Shown here piece after piece: positions 23,544-34,886 of a stretch of 64,000 bases of DNA. The notes under the pieces were generated by a model. The model was not told where the DNA came from. It made no database searches and saw nothing but the letters and a program-made list of their open reading frames with translations. Position numbers and translations under genes: made by a program. This stretch comes from Ilyonectria destructans (Eukaryota > Ascomycota > Sordariomycetes > Hypocreales > Nectriaceae): the NCBI GenBank assembly GCA_020740775.1, contig JAHEWK010000011.1, positions 2,294,001 through 2,358,000 of the forward strand. The letters run 5' to 3'. Position 1 is the stretch's first letter; each line of letters opens with the position of its first letter.

Positions 23544-24789
23544 GGCGGAAGTTCGTCCACAATCACAGAGTCGGAGTGTGGGAGGTTCAGCCGCGCGCGA
23601 CTCTCGGTATAAATGCAGGTGAGGCGGAGCTGAGAGCACTCGAGATGACCAAAGTCGCCTTGCACGATGCGCAGGTGAGGCGCCGATGCGTGCAGTATTC
23701 GATCGGCCCCTGGTGAAGGGTTCCTTGGGTGGTTCGCGATGGTTTGACGATGACAGAGTCTCAGCGCTGCGGCTCGGAGGGTGACAGTTCCTGCATTGGA
23801 CGATATTGAAAGAGGTGTGTAGTGAATCAAGTGCTGTGAATGAGTGGTTGTTTTGAAAACGAGTGGATGTGGCGCGCAATTCGCGTCATGATTTGGGGCG
23901 CAAACATCAAGCGAAAGTGAGAGCAAGTTGACTGAGGCATCAACAAGCGGGCAGCGGTGTTTACACCTTGCGGCTGGGAGACGCTTAGATAAAGGTGGTG
24001 GAAGAGGTCGGGTGTTTGCCAGCTGGAAACTGCTGCCAACTGGGAATTGTTGCCAACTGCCAGCTGTCAGTAACAGGCCTGGACTTGTCAACTCCACCTC
24101 CAGGCTCACCTACGACCTACAACCTACTGCCTACCGAGACATGTAACGTCAATCAGTGCCAGCTGAAAGAAGAGACATCCTGAGCCACGGTGGCGCCAGG
24201 AACGTGACTCGAGGTGCGTGCAACACACCGAGGAAAAAAGCAGCCACAAGCAACTGGGCTGTTGGTCGAACACTGCATGTGGCTGTTCAGATGGTCAGGC
24301 TCGGCAACGACTTTATGAGCCATCAATCCATTCTATCCACCAGCTTGCCATTGGCTGGCCCTGGATACGCAGTCATCAGCGGGGAACTGGAGGCTTCACA
24401 GCGTCCAACTTGCATCCAAAACACGGCCGCAGCACGGCAGGCCATCTCATCACACCACGCTGACTTGCCAGCAACCGCCAGCAACCGCCAGCTCGTCCGA
24501 CCTGACGTGATCTACACACTGCTATTCCTGGCCCTGGAACCGTCGCGCCAAACACCCGGCGCCAGCACCAGCCGGTGCCATAGCGTCGCCTAAACCCACC
24601 TTAACTGGTCGCTTATCGCGATAGCCCTGGTCGGCCCCCCAGCTCCGTCTCCGTCCTGTGACTCCTGTCTGCGGCAGACCCTGGAAGTTGGAACCTTCCA
24701 TCAGGATCCCCCACGGGCCACGGCTGCCCCTCTCGTTCCCGTTTCCGCTGCACGTTTCCGCTGCCCGTCCGCCATAATCGGCGAGCGTC
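23544..24789. other. Shared upstream region of divergent genes
   Basis: About 1.25 kb between the starts of the membrane-protein gene (minus strand) and the F-box gene (plus strand). It holds a few imperfect direct repeats near 24020-24070 (GCCAGCTG / GCCAACTG) and 24470-24490 (CAGCAACCGC twice). No gene supported. Confidence 0.5.
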
Positions 24790-26835
24790 ATGGCTGAGCC
24801 CGGGCACCTACACCTGCCTCGACGCTGGGACGAGCTCCCGGACGAGATCCTGCTCCAGATCTTGTGCTGTGAGTGCCCCCGGCCGGCGCTCCCGCCGAGC
24901 CCCGCTTTGAATAGCTCCGCTGATGGCAGAGTTCCCCAGATCTCGAACCTCACTACCTGCCCAGACTGCAACTTGTCTCCCGTAAGCTCCGCGATGTTTG
25001 CCTCGACCATGAGCTCTGGAAGCGCCATTGTTTCGACCGCTCCTCGTGGTACCACTTCCTGCAGAACCGCCGTCGCTTCTATGCCGTGTCCGTCGAAGCC
25101 AGCTCGGGCCCACGCGACCAGCAAACGCTCCAAGCTGAAACCATAGTCTCCGCGGAAGCAGTTTATGGCCTCCCACCTCCAATTGAAGACGAGCCGCCTC
25201 GACGGAATCGGGAGCACATGCAATTCTTACAGGACCTTGCCAACTGGGATCCAGCTTTCCCCGACGAACGTGTCTCGTGGTACGATGAGTATATCCAGCG
25301 CCATGGACCGACGTGCGTCAACTGGCTACAGGCCCCGCATGTGAAAGACGGAGGATTGAGGCATCCTGTAGAGGTTCGGGGAATGGCCCTCTACAGCCCG
25401 AACGATGGGGACGACGGCCTTGGCTCTCTTTTGGCCGTCTCTCCACTGGACGACGGGTCGGTATGCCTGTGGGACGTAAATGGCAGCAGGGGGAAACGAG
25501 GAGGAATCGTCGCAACCAGTCAACCGAATATCTTATTCACCGACAGGAGGGGGAATGACAACAACCGGCGGTCTAAGAGGATTGATACAGGAGTGACGGA
25601 GTGTGTCAGTGTGAACAACAATGGGCACCGTGCATTCTTTGCCGTTCAAAGCCGTAAGTCAATGCAAATATCCCACCCGCCATCTGCTATCACGGCTGAC
25701 CTATTCCTTACTATCTGAAGACCTCCTTGAAGTCGATCTCAATCGGCTCGAAGTTGTCAGCCGCGAGTCGTTTGAATGGTCCATCACCACTCTTTCACAT
25801 ATTCACGACGGCGTGCCATTGACGGTGGGTACATCACTGGGGATCCATCTGCATGATTTCAGGGCGCGGGCAAATGTGAATCACGAAGTTATAGACCGGG
25901 TTGATGGGCCTGGATGGGAAGAGGACAGCCCTTTCAAGGCGATATTCGACCCAAAACCACTGCCGCCGTACGCCTCGCTGTCTCAACCGACGCCGATCAG
26001 CATTCTCCACTTACCTCGCGCGGGCGACGAGAAGATGGTGTCGGACGACATTTACGTGGCGGGGCGATTCTCGAACATCCTGCACTACGATCGACGAAAG
26101 TTCCCGAAAATCATGGGCTCCATCTACTCGGGATCGAGGCTGTCGAGTCTTGCGGCGCTGCCTTATCCATTTTCTACCCTAGATTACGAGGTGCGGCGTC
26201 GTGGAGAGCTTTCCGCCGAGAGAGTTGCGCAGTGCAAGACAATTGGGGATGGCCGTACGCTTATTGCGGGCGGGGAGTACAAGACAAAGGGATCTCTGGA
26301 ACTTTACGGGCTAAGCTCAGCCATCCATTCGGATGGCAGCGCGGTGCTACAAAACTCGACGATGAAGAACCGATACAAGGCGGCGTCATCGATCATCCTG
26401 TCGGTAGCTAACCACGGGACTAAAATTGTGTTTTCCGACGGGGCAGGGCTCATCAAGTGGTTCGAGAGGGACGGGCACACGGAGTGTCGACGGATGAGAA
26501 TTGGACACAGCGACGTGCAGACGCAACCGTCGCTGTTTGCGTCAATGCCTGGGTCCGATGATCTGGCTCGCAAGATCGTATCAACTAAGTCGAGCCAAGG
26601 CCGCGAGCGACCCAACGAAGACAACGTTCTGTTCTGGACAGGGGAGAAGCTAGGAATGATCAGCTTCACGGGAGATCCACTCTTCACGCCGAACGATTTT
26701 GAGGACGCACACCCCGAGGCGACGACAGACCAGGAGCGACACCAGTACGGCGAGAAGATGCGGGAGGTGCTGGGGCGACAGGCTGACGAGGCGCGGTTCG
26801 TTAGAGGACTCGGAATGGACACAACGCCAGGATGA
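24790..26835 (+). CDS. F-box protein with beta-propeller-like C-terminus, 635 aa
   Basis: Exons 24790-24868, 24940-25653 and 25721-26835 sum to 636 codons. Splicing exon 1 to 2 gives WDELPDEILLQILCYLEP followed by LQLVSRKLRDVCLDHELW, a textbook F-box at about residues 13-55, which should bind Skp1 in an SCF ubiquitin ligase. The rest contains WD-like strands: SPLDDGSVCLWDVNGSRG around residue 165, then segments such as VTECVSVNNNGHRAFFAVQS, YVAGRFSNILHYDRR and KIVFSDGAGLIKWFERDG. This points to a degenerate propeller that would present a substrate. The intron 1 acceptor is the second of two nearby AGs; the first would create a stop. The substrate is unknown. Confidence 0.88.
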
Positions 26836-29800
26836 ACACGCAGTGATGATGATGATGCGGAGGCGCTGCAGGCAGGCGTGGACGAGCCGAAGGGAGTAGA
26901 AGTGGATCAGCGATTCCAACGACCATAAAAGAGAAGGGGCGACAAAATGGAGGCTTTTAGCAATGTAGGATACAATTACAACCCAAATAATTATGGCTCA
27001 GCGCAAGCAAGATCCCAGATGGCAAATGTGAACTTGACCGCTCTTAGAGTACTCTACGAGACAGTGAGAGAGAGATCGGCGGTGGAGGAGGGGGCCCTCC
27101 CTCTGTCTGTCGCCCGTCCAAGGCTGGAGGGAGAGGAGGAGAGGAGGGAGAGTGTAAGACGAGGCGGCAGCGTTAGAATCGTCGATAGCGAGCGGACGCG
27201 GACGGAGCCAACTGGACTAGAGATGATGGTCGCAGTGCGTCGGGCTGGCAGGGTGCTTGCATGCTGCGAGATGTGGTCCTGCGAGGCGCGGGTCGGCGGT
27301 GTTGGCTGTGTTGGCTGAGGATTGGCGGTTGGGTGCATCGTATGTGGATGGATGGGTAGAGTCCCAAGACACGAGGATGGACGGATATGGATGGGATGCG
27401 CTGCGTGTCAGCCGTTTGTCCTTCTTAGTTTGGCGTAGGCATAATCCTGTGATAAGACGAGGCCGCTGGTTGGGGATTCGACGTCTTGGGCGTGTGTATG
27501 GTTGCCCTGCCTTGGCTCGTCGTCGCTGTTGTGTTCATCGTCGACTCGTCTATCGCAGACTTGTAGCCTCTTGTCGTGGGGCTTCTGGAGTCGTCTGGCG
27601 TGTCACGTCACAGGCAATGCGTTTAAGTCATTCTATGCGATGCAGTGTGCGTTTGCATCCATCCCGTCTGCATCTGCATCTGCATCTGCATCTGCTCCGT
27701 TTCGTCGGCGTGTTCCACATATCGGGGCCCGCACCGATTTCTTCAGTCGTCGCGGGACGGATGACGCAGAGCCAGCGACTAGTAGGAAGAACTCAGAAAT
27801 GCGGACCGCTTTATTATTCCCCCGTGACTAGTCGGCATCACGGGATATCCGTTGACGAGTTCGCAGGGCCACGATGTACAGGACGGTAATTAATTAAGTG
27901 GCCGGTGCTGGTGCTGGCGTTGGTGTTGGTGCGTGGTTCTCCCTGACGAAATACAGGGCGGCCAATCGGCGGCGGAGGGGGGCAGACCTAGGCCAATGGA
28001 AGTGGCGGGTCCAAATTGATTGACGGCTCTAGGCTTGGAAACCACCCAGCCAAGACAGAGAAGCAATAGTTTCGACGAGGCGAGACTACGCCGCAAATGA
28101 ATGGCCATGAGTTGAATTGAGCGAGATTGGCTATCTATCTCACCTATCTGTCTACCCACCACGTACGGAGTACCTATGTATCGAAGTATCGTATTCGTTG
28201 AGAGAAATCTAAATGCCAAGCTTGGGTTGGGCGCTGGGTAAGGTATCGATTTTGTAATTCCTTGCGCTGCATATTTCTTCCAGGTTCATGACCAGGATAG
28301 TGAGGCGACATGCCATTTATGGGCAGACGTAGGATCAGCCTCATACAGCCTAGGAAATTACATCCAAATCGACCCCCAATCAGTCCCAGATGACAATGGC
28401 GATAGCAATGGATCGCCATTGTGGACAATGCAGCATGACAGGAGGTGGATTTCTCGGTGGAGATGGCTGCGCTGTCAGCTACCCACTAGAGCATTTCGCC
28501 TCGCGGGCAAGTTGGCGGCTGGCGGGGCCGCGGTGATTAGCTCCAGTGCTAGCTAGAGGTGCCGGGGGGAGGAGGGAGCATGGCAAAGAGAAGCACAGGG
28601 AGGTTTCATGGGATTCCCTGGGAAGCGCGGTAAGTGACGGGGCGTTGTGGCCTTGGAAGTTGAACCAGAATCGGCAAAGAAGGGCAGAATAGCGCCTCGG
28701 CTCCATTGCCCTGGGTTGCGAGGTTGAAGGGGAATCCCTGGATGTGTTCGTTCATGGGGGTGGAGCATCTCTGTGACGGATCATGGAAGCGATGGATGAA
28801 AGCTTCCAGGGAACTTTTTCCAGTAATTGGCATGGAATGTGGATGGACGGGGCGTTGAGCCTCCTGGCGTACTGCTACTTGCATGTACGAAGCAGCTCTC
28901 CACATATCTGCGCATCGTTTGCTGGCGCGATGCTGATGGCGGGTGACTCGCCCTGTTTCTTTCCGACTTAACTTGGATTTCCTTGCGTACAGTAGGCGAC
29001 GCCGTGGATGCGCTGTTACACGCCATCTCGTACCTCACCGCTTGCGGATGGGATGGGATGGGATGGGGCCTGAGGCTGTACTCTGTGCGCAACCGCAACG
29101 GCAGCTGGCAGCCTATCGCATCTCCCTTACATCGGTGGGAGAGCGGCCCCATCACATCACCAACAACAGCAGCCGAGGCGCTTCAGCAGCAGCAGCAGCA
29201 GCATCAGCAGACCTGTATCGTCAGCGAGCTGGCATCAACCGGCCGACCACAGCTGGAACAGTCGCAGCAGCAGCAGTGCATAGTGAGGCGGCCGGCGATC
29301 GATGTTGGCCAGGGATTCTCCTGTCTCGTGTCGTGCTGCGTACGGGTGGCTTCGCCCTCGCCGCCCTCGCCTTGGTCGGCCCCTGCAAGGATTCCCCAGC
29401 GGTGATTTGGCAGCGCACCGCAGCGCATGGCAGCATGGCCGTCTCTCATTCTGGGCTCCACTGGGAAAAAGCTGAAAGCCAGGCCCAGGGGGGTGGAGAG
29501 CTTGCTTTTGGCCCCCGACCGAACGGCGCCCAACCCGCCAGTTGGATGGAGTTGGGGGATGCCAGGACCAAGCAAGGTCCGATTTCGATGCCATGGCCCA
29601 ATGCCAAACCGGCAACTGACTGGCTGGGCTGGGGCTGTCTCGCTCTTGGCTCTCGGGCGGCCTGAATGCAGCTTATTTGGACTGGAGCTCCCGCACCCGG
29701 CCTTGACAGCTTTGCTTTGTTACGCCTAGTCTGGGTTGTCTGGTCGGTCTAGTCGCCAGCTCGCAACGCCTCTTCCGAAACCAAATCCCACCAAAAAGAC

Positions 29801-30332
29801 GGACGGCCGCGGATCACCCCAGCGAACAAACGACAATATCCACGATTCGACTCCAACCGCGACTCGCCCTGTCGGTGAAACTCTGTTTTCTCCCCCCTCC
29901 CACTCCTTTCTGCCTTTTCTTGTCTTGGATCCTCTGCTTTTTGCATTCCTCCCCCTATTTATTCTTCCGCTGCGCTTTCTCTGTCGACGCTCTGTCCGCT
30001 TGTGTCTCTCGACCCGCCGCACCTCCCCGCCACCCGATCCAACCGCCCAGCCCCGGACTCACCGACATCTACGCTCATCGCACACCGCACTCAGCCGCCA
30101 AGGGCAACAACATTCACATTCGAGAACCGGTTCGTTGTGCAAGATCCCCGGAATCCCGACGCAGGCTTCCCCTGTGGTGTGACCAGAAATCGCCACTCCA
30201 CGCCTCTCCTCCGAACAAATTCGCCCCGGCCACCACGTCACATTGTCGAACAGGCATATATGTGAACTCTCTCCTCTCATCACTTGCTCCGTGGACGTTA
30301 CTGTTGACGTTCACCCTGTTTGAGCATGTCCC
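26836..30332. other. Long intergenic region, no supported gene
   Basis: About 3.5 kb. Frames at 26947-27318 and 27257-27889 lack domains and splice support, and the first is Arg/Glu-repetitive. A CATCTG hexanucleotide repeat lies at 27671-27694. From about 29840 the sequence becomes pyrimidine-rich and forms the long leader of the SprT-like gene. Confidence 0.45.
27671..27694. repeat. CATCTG hexanucleotide repeat
   Basis: Four perfect consecutive copies of CATCTG in an intergenic setting. Confidence 0.8.
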
Positions 30333-31808
30333 ATGGCCTTTTGGGTGGTTGACGGCGGTCGTTCACAAGGTGCCACCGGCCGCGGGCCCTACTTCCATGG
30401 CGGAAAGCGGAGGGTCAGCCAGTCCGATGGTGGCGATAGTGGCGACACCTTCGACAACAAACGCACCAGATTTGCCGACGGTGAATTGAGTGCCGATGGT
30501 TGTGGGTCAGCCCCCAGCCGCGGAGGATACGATTACGGCAATGATGATCGCCATGGAAATCCCCACGGAAATCCCCACGCTGGCTTAGCCTTTAGATATG
30601 GCCCTGCCCCTGGGGATAGCTTCAATTACCCTATAGATGACGATCGCTACCACCACGATTACGACCACGACCGCGATATCGAGGCCACTCCCCCACCTCT
30701 TCTCCCGCCCAACTCTATGCATGAGAAGAACCTCGGCTTCTTTGTCATCCGGGAGTGTTCACCTACTCCTGAACTCCCCCCGATATCTCCCCTCGGCTTC
30801 GAGCCTGGCCCTGCTTCTGACATGGGCCCCGTCCTTTCACCACCCGGCCCTGGCCCTCCTCTTCCCGGAGCCTGTGACATGGAGCGCACTCAATCCGGTC
30901 TCTCCATCTCCTCTGACACCACGCAGAACTCCCTCGCCAGCCTCGGGACAGACGACAACGTCGCTGACTTTATAAGCGACCTCGAAGCCGCTCGCGTGGT
31001 CCTAGATCATATCGCCGGCCTGACTCGTCGGCGCCGTTGCCCGGATTCGCAACATGGCCGCATACTCAAGGTCCTCATCAATCCCAAATCGAATCCGCGC
31101 GGCAGCACACCTGACTGGCCCCTGGATAACGACGCCTTGCGCAGCATCTTCTCTGCCGCCAACGAGCTCTTCTTCGCCAAACGTCTGACTGGGCGTGTTG
31201 CCTGGGACTGGAGTCACCCAGCCAGCGCGCAGTACCAGGCGCACATCGTCGGTACCACGGCGCTGCGACGTTCGTGCCAAGGCGGCTACGAGACGCTCAT
31301 CGTGTTGTCGTCGCCCATCCTCACAGACACCAAGTACAACCGGCGATTGCTCATCTCAACTTTCTTGCACGAGATGATCCACAGCTATCTCTTCGTGACG
31401 TGCGGTCTCAAGGCCGGCAAATGCGGTGGGCACACCCCGGGCTTCCGCCAGATTGCCGAGATGATTGATGACTGGGTTGGTCGAGGGTACCTCCGACTCG
31501 GGGAGATGGAGGCGGACCTAGAGCAGTTCCGCGAGCTCGATGAGCGCACGTACGACAACGAGCGCGACAATTGTGCCGTGGATGAGGAGTGGAGGACGCA
31601 TGGAAGTGGCCCTTGGCGCAGACGGGATGGCCGCGCCGAGAGGGACAGGGACGATTACTATCCCATTGAGCCCCGCCCACATCACCAGCCGCAGCAGCAG
31701 CAGCAGCAGCAACACCGACATCACCCACGCCATGAAGAATGGCAGTGGCAAGAGCGGGAGGGCTTCCTTGCCCGCGTTGCCAAGGGTGTGGGCTCGCCAT
31801 ACGTTTAG
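30333..31808 (+). CDS. SprT-like zinc metalloprotease domain protein, 491 aa
   Basis: Single-exon frame. The first 220 residues are disordered, Gly/Asp/Pro/His-rich. A structured domain runs from about residue 215 to 400. It contains NELFFAKRLTGRVAWDWSH, TYNRRLL-like lead-in to the helix (residues 333-345, KYNRRLLISTFLH), and the zinc site HEMIH at 346-350. A later His in GGHTPGF (residue 367) is the likely third ligand. This HExxH plus downstream HxxxF layout is that of SprT/Spartan-type domains, which in eukaryotes cleave DNA-protein crosslinks (Spartan, Wss1-related). The C-terminus is rich in Asp, Arg and a short polyglutamine run (about residues 450-457). No PCNA-binding box or zinc finger was recognised, so a repair role is inference. 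ATG 30333 is the first in frame after a long pyrimidine-rich leader. Confidence 0.82.
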   Translation: MAFWVVDGGRSQGATGRGPYFHGGKRRVSQSDGGDSGDTFDNKRTRFADGELSADGCGSAPSRGGYDYGNDDRHGNPHGNPHAGLAFRYGPAPGDSFNYPIDDDRYHHDYDHDRDIEATPPPLLPPNSMHEKNLGFFVIRECSPTPELPPISPLGFEPGPASDMGPVLSPPGPGPPLPGACDMERTQSGLSISSDTTQNSLASLGTDDNVADFISDLEAARVVLDHIAGLTRRRRCPDSQHGRILKVLINPKSNPRGSTPDWPLDNDALRSIFSAANELFFAKRLTGRVAWDWSHPASAQYQAHIVGTTALRRSCQGGYETLIVLSSPILTDTKYNRRLLISTFLHEMIHSYLFVTCGLKAGKCGGHTPGFRQIAEMIDDWVGRGYLRLGEMEADLEQFRELDERTYDNERDNCAVDEEWRTHGSGPWRRRDGRAERDRDDYYPIEPRPHHQPQQQQQQQHRHHPRHEEWQWQEREGFLARVAKGVGSPYV

Positions 31809-32381
31809 GTTACTGCGTGGTGAACGATCCAACATGGGTATCGTTCACCCGAGACTTCTCGCCATTGGGATATGGCAGGTATTACAGTCTCACGTTAACC
31901 AGAAGGCATGACTCGTCGGGGGAACACCACCTCCCGCAGCATATAACATCAGGGTAGACAAGGGGAATATCCGTACACTGGCTCAATCCGCAAGCCAATG
32001 TATGTACCCATACTTGTCCCCTTTGTATGAATGGCACGGCAACAGAACATTGACGGCATTGCGACGGCGTTGGGAACTGGACGGGTGGGTGAAATGGCTG
32101 CTTGGTTTTAATCTTGGAGAAAAGGACATCATTTCCTGGGACGTATTACACACATCATATGGGCGGTGCATGGCCCTTTATCATACTCATATTAGTGATA
32201 TCAAGTTATACTCTTTTCTATGTGCAGGTTGATTATTTATTCAAACGGAAAGCTGGAACGGGACTGGAAGATCGGGGGTATACATCATTAGGAGGAAAAC
32301 AAACACTTGATACAGTGGGACGCAGAAAGTTTGCACCCGAATCCTTGTGCCCTGAGAGTTTGACTACCTAAGCATACTGGG

Positions 32382-32483
32382 TTAGTGTCTCCTGCTGCTT
32401 TAAAATAAGGTGTTTTTTTCTGATAAAATAAATATAAATACTTTACCCTAAGTTAACTCTTAGCTTAATTCTTATATTGATGG
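32382..32483 (+). repeat. Dispersed AT-rich repeat, copy 1
   Basis: Aligns with the reverse complement of 37473-37578. Shared blocks in order: TTAGT-T-TCC-GCT, then TAAAAT-A, then ATATAAATAC, then CCCTAA followed by CTCTTA-CTTAA and CTTATAT. About three quarters of positions match by eye. There is no coding frame. It is probably the end of a transposable element whose other end I cannot see. Confidence 0.55.
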
Positions 32484-32894
32484 CAAAGGTGGGCTCCTGG
32501 TCGACTTTTAATACCTCGACAGGCCCTTCGAATCTGTTGCCATCACCTGCGAGTCCATCGACGCTGCCTTGGGCTACTGCCGCCACTGCATCCAGGGAGC
32601 GGGACGTGTGCGCCGTAAGATTCGCCTTCTCGTTGTCCATTGATCTTCATCTGACCTTTCGCCTAGTGCTCTCTTGCCATGATTGCTTTGAGTCGCCTGG
32701 GCCAGAATAGCTGCCGAACAGTCCCTCGCTGTCCGCCATTTCACTCTGCCAGCTGCCTCGCAGCTGACAACGGGAAAGGTTTGGTGCGCACCACGCTTCC
32801 AGTCTTCGACTGCAGACTTTAATAAAAAGGCAACTGAAGCTTTACTACAATTGGCAAACCGGTCGGGAGCTTCTTCCCTGACGTCAAGATTGTA

Positions 32895-33025
32895 TCAGAC
32901 CTGGGTTCTCGACCCAAAGAATCAACATGTCGGTAAGTGCCCTCACTGGAACTTCGGTTTGCGGTATCTTCTTTCGGTAGGGTTTCGATAATATAGGATG
33001 GTCGGTGCTAGCTAAGGCAGGCAGT
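32895..33025. repeat. Dispersed repeat copy B (degenerate palindrome)
   Basis: Diverged copy of 5176-5300 in the same orientation, sharing CCTGGGTTCTCGAC, GTGCCCTCAC, GGAACTTCGGTT and ATCTTCTTTCGGT-like blocks. Stem bases of the palindrome have changed, mostly C to T or G to A within the stems but with transversions elsewhere. Confidence 0.6.
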
Positions 33026-33169
33026 TGCGGGATGTGGCGAGGATCAGTATCGGGGGCAGTGTAGAGTATCACGAAACTAGGTCGTATCAGTGCATAAGCG
33101 GGACTTTGAAACCAGGTTACGAATTAATTTCTTTTCTCCTAGGAACTCCCCCCCTTCCTTCCTCTCTCA

Positions 33170-33869
33170 TCACGGGTCATCCACGTCCATCAGGTCTGCC
33201 AACTCGCCGTGAATGTCCATTTCGGTGGTCTGGTCGCTGTCGTTGTCGTCATTGCTTTCTTCCCCCTGCGACGACAGCTACTCCTCGCTCTCCGACGAGG
33301 ACAGCTGCTCCCCTGGTACGAATTCAACATCCCTAAAGGACTCAGTGTCTCAGTCCTTTTTGATGTAGGAATCAAGGTCGCTGTCGTGAACGATTTTATT
33401 GCGATCCCCCAAAAGGATCTCCGAGGTAGCATCTTCATCCTCGGCTTCCTTGTCGTCCTTGGCTTCCTTGTCGTCATCGTCTTCCTCATCGTCATCGTCT
33501 TCCTCATCGTCATCGTCTTCCTCATCCTCATCGTCTTCGTCGCCTTCCTCGTCTTCCGTGGTTTCCTCGTCGCCCTCGGCTTCTGCGTCTTCTTCTTCAT
33601 CCTCGTCAGAAGCTGCCATCACGAGCGTTGGCCTCCGACCTCGCTATGAAGCTTGAGTTAGCGGTGCGTGGGCCATGCAAGGAGCGTCGATAAATCCATA
33701 CGTCAGACTTTGGCGGAGGGCCCCTCCAGAACCTTTCTTCGGCGGTAGCATCCCATTCGTCGGTTTCAGCTTGGATTTTTCGGAGCGCAGCAGCTCTTAT
33801 CTCTTCCCAAGATGAGGCTCCAAGCTTCTTCAGCAGATCTGGTCTCCACTGGGGTCCCCATGGGTCCAT
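33170..33869 (-). pseudogene. Acidic low-complexity protein, two in-frame stops
   Basis: Exon 1 (33869-33702) encodes MDPWGPQWRPDLLKKLGASS and a basic/acidic helix with WDATAEERFWRGPPPKSD. A 58-base intron with GTATGG donor, CTAAC branch and TAG acceptor leads to exon 2 from 33643. This encodes a long Asp/Glu tract built on an 18-base repeat, then ATSEILLGDRNKIVHDSDLD. A TGA at 33352-33350 interrupts it, but the same frame continues as DTESFRDVEFVPGEQLSSSESEE, meets TAG at 33280-33278, and goes on as acidic sequence to MDVDDP and TGA at 33172-33170. Both extra stretches match the style of the protein, so the gene seems recently broken. Without the stops it would be about 213 residues. Function unknown. 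Confidence 0.65.
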
Positions 33870-34051
33870 TATGCGCTGGTAGTTGTGGAGTTGGGTTCTG
33901 GGGGGTCTGATGGTGGTGGTGGTGGAAGAAGAATTTGCAACTGGCGGCTAGGATTCTGAGAGGTCTGTTGGTGATGGTGGAAGAAGAATTTGCGACTGCC
34001 GGTCAGATGTGCGACCTCAGGATGTAAGCCTAAGGCTTTAGGTGGTGTGTG

Positions 34052-34395
34052 AATCATCGGAATGACTCCCTCCAGTGCTCCCACCAGCTTTGTGTGACCA
34101 GATGGGTAGTATTTCAATCATCAGAATGACTCCCTTTAGTACTACCACCAGATTTGTGTGACCAGATGGGTAGTATATCAATCATCAGAATGACTCCCTC
34201 CAGTGCTCCCACCAGATTTGTGTGACTAGATGGGTAGTATATCAATCATCGGAATGACTCCCTTTGGTACTCCCATCAGATTAATATGACTAGATGAATG
34301 GTATATAAATCACCAGAATAACTCCCTCTAGTCCTCCCATCAGAACAACTCCCTCTAGTCCTCCCATTAGATTTATATAACCAGGTGGGTGGTTT
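34052..34395. repeat. 64-bp minisatellite, five copies plus partial units
   Basis: The motif AATCATC-GAATGACTCCC recurs at 34052, 34116, 34180, 34244 and 34308, a constant 64-base step. A shortened unit follows with ACTCCCTCTAGTCCTCCCAT twice. Units become richer in T and A from left to right (for example GTGTGACC to ATATGACT to ATATAACC). Confidence 0.85.
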
Positions 34396-34440
34396 TCTTT
34401 TTGGGGCTTAATATTTCCCGTTTCTTAACTCTCAAAAGTC

Positions 34441-34720
34441 TTCAACTCAGACTCCGCAACCACTTCCTCCTGCTCCATCACCTGCAGCTACTTCTCTTAT
34501 CTTTTCTACATTACCCCCAGCACTCAGATTCTATATTATGCATCAATCGTTTTCAACTCTTGCGTGATCCTGCCTCACACGTAACCGTTCCTTCCCTCTA
34601 TATCACCCGCGGGCTCTTCTCTCACTTTTCCTCCGTCACCCACGACAATCGGATTCTGCATTCTTTATCGCTTTCAACTCTTGTGGGATTCCGCCTCACA
34701 CGCGACCACTTCCTCCTGCT
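34441..34720. repeat. Imperfect 112-121-base tandem repeats
   Basis: TTTCAACTCTTG followed by TCCGCCTCACACG-type sequence and ACCACTTCCTCCTGCT appears at about 34441, 34552 and 34672 with partial loss. It forms the pyrimidine-rich upstream region of the frame at 34887. Confidence 0.55.
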
Positions 34721-34886
34721 GCTACATACACAATACCACTTCTCCCTCTCATCCTATATTATCCACAGCCACTTCTCCTACGTTTACTATACCACCCACA
34801 ACTGCACTCCTCCTCCTGGGATTCAACGGTGCCCACAAAGACGACCAAACATCCACACTCAGCTCGCAGGTTATATATTATCCATA

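Larger units (their letters stand above)
31809..33169. other. Start of repeat-rich accessory island
   Basis: Contains the dispersed AT-rich repeat at 32382-32483 and copy B of the palindromic repeat at 32895-33025. No gene supported. Confidence 0.5.
33870..34886. other. Internally repetitive spacer between two broken genes
   Basis: Divergent upstream region of the two interrupted frames at 33170-33869 and 34887-35602. It has a 55-base direct duplication (GGAAGAAGAATTTGC at 33925 and 33980), a 64-bp minisatellite (34052-34395) and longer imperfect repeats (34441-34720). Confidence 0.6.

Noticed and set aside
26947..27318. Frame starting MEAFSNVGYNYNPNNYG downstream of the F-box gene
   Set aside because: The first part looks protein-like but soon becomes Arg/Glu/Gly repetitive, with no domain or splice signals; more likely 3' untranslated sequence.
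27257..27889. 210-codon plus-strand frame
   Set aside because: Driven by low stop density around a CATCTG repeat; Arg/Leu/His-rich, no domain.
28440..28520. Possible tRNA on the minus strand (D-arm-like GCTCTAGTGGGTAGC)
   Set aside because: No B-box (GGTTCGANNCC) or closing acceptor stem at the right distance.
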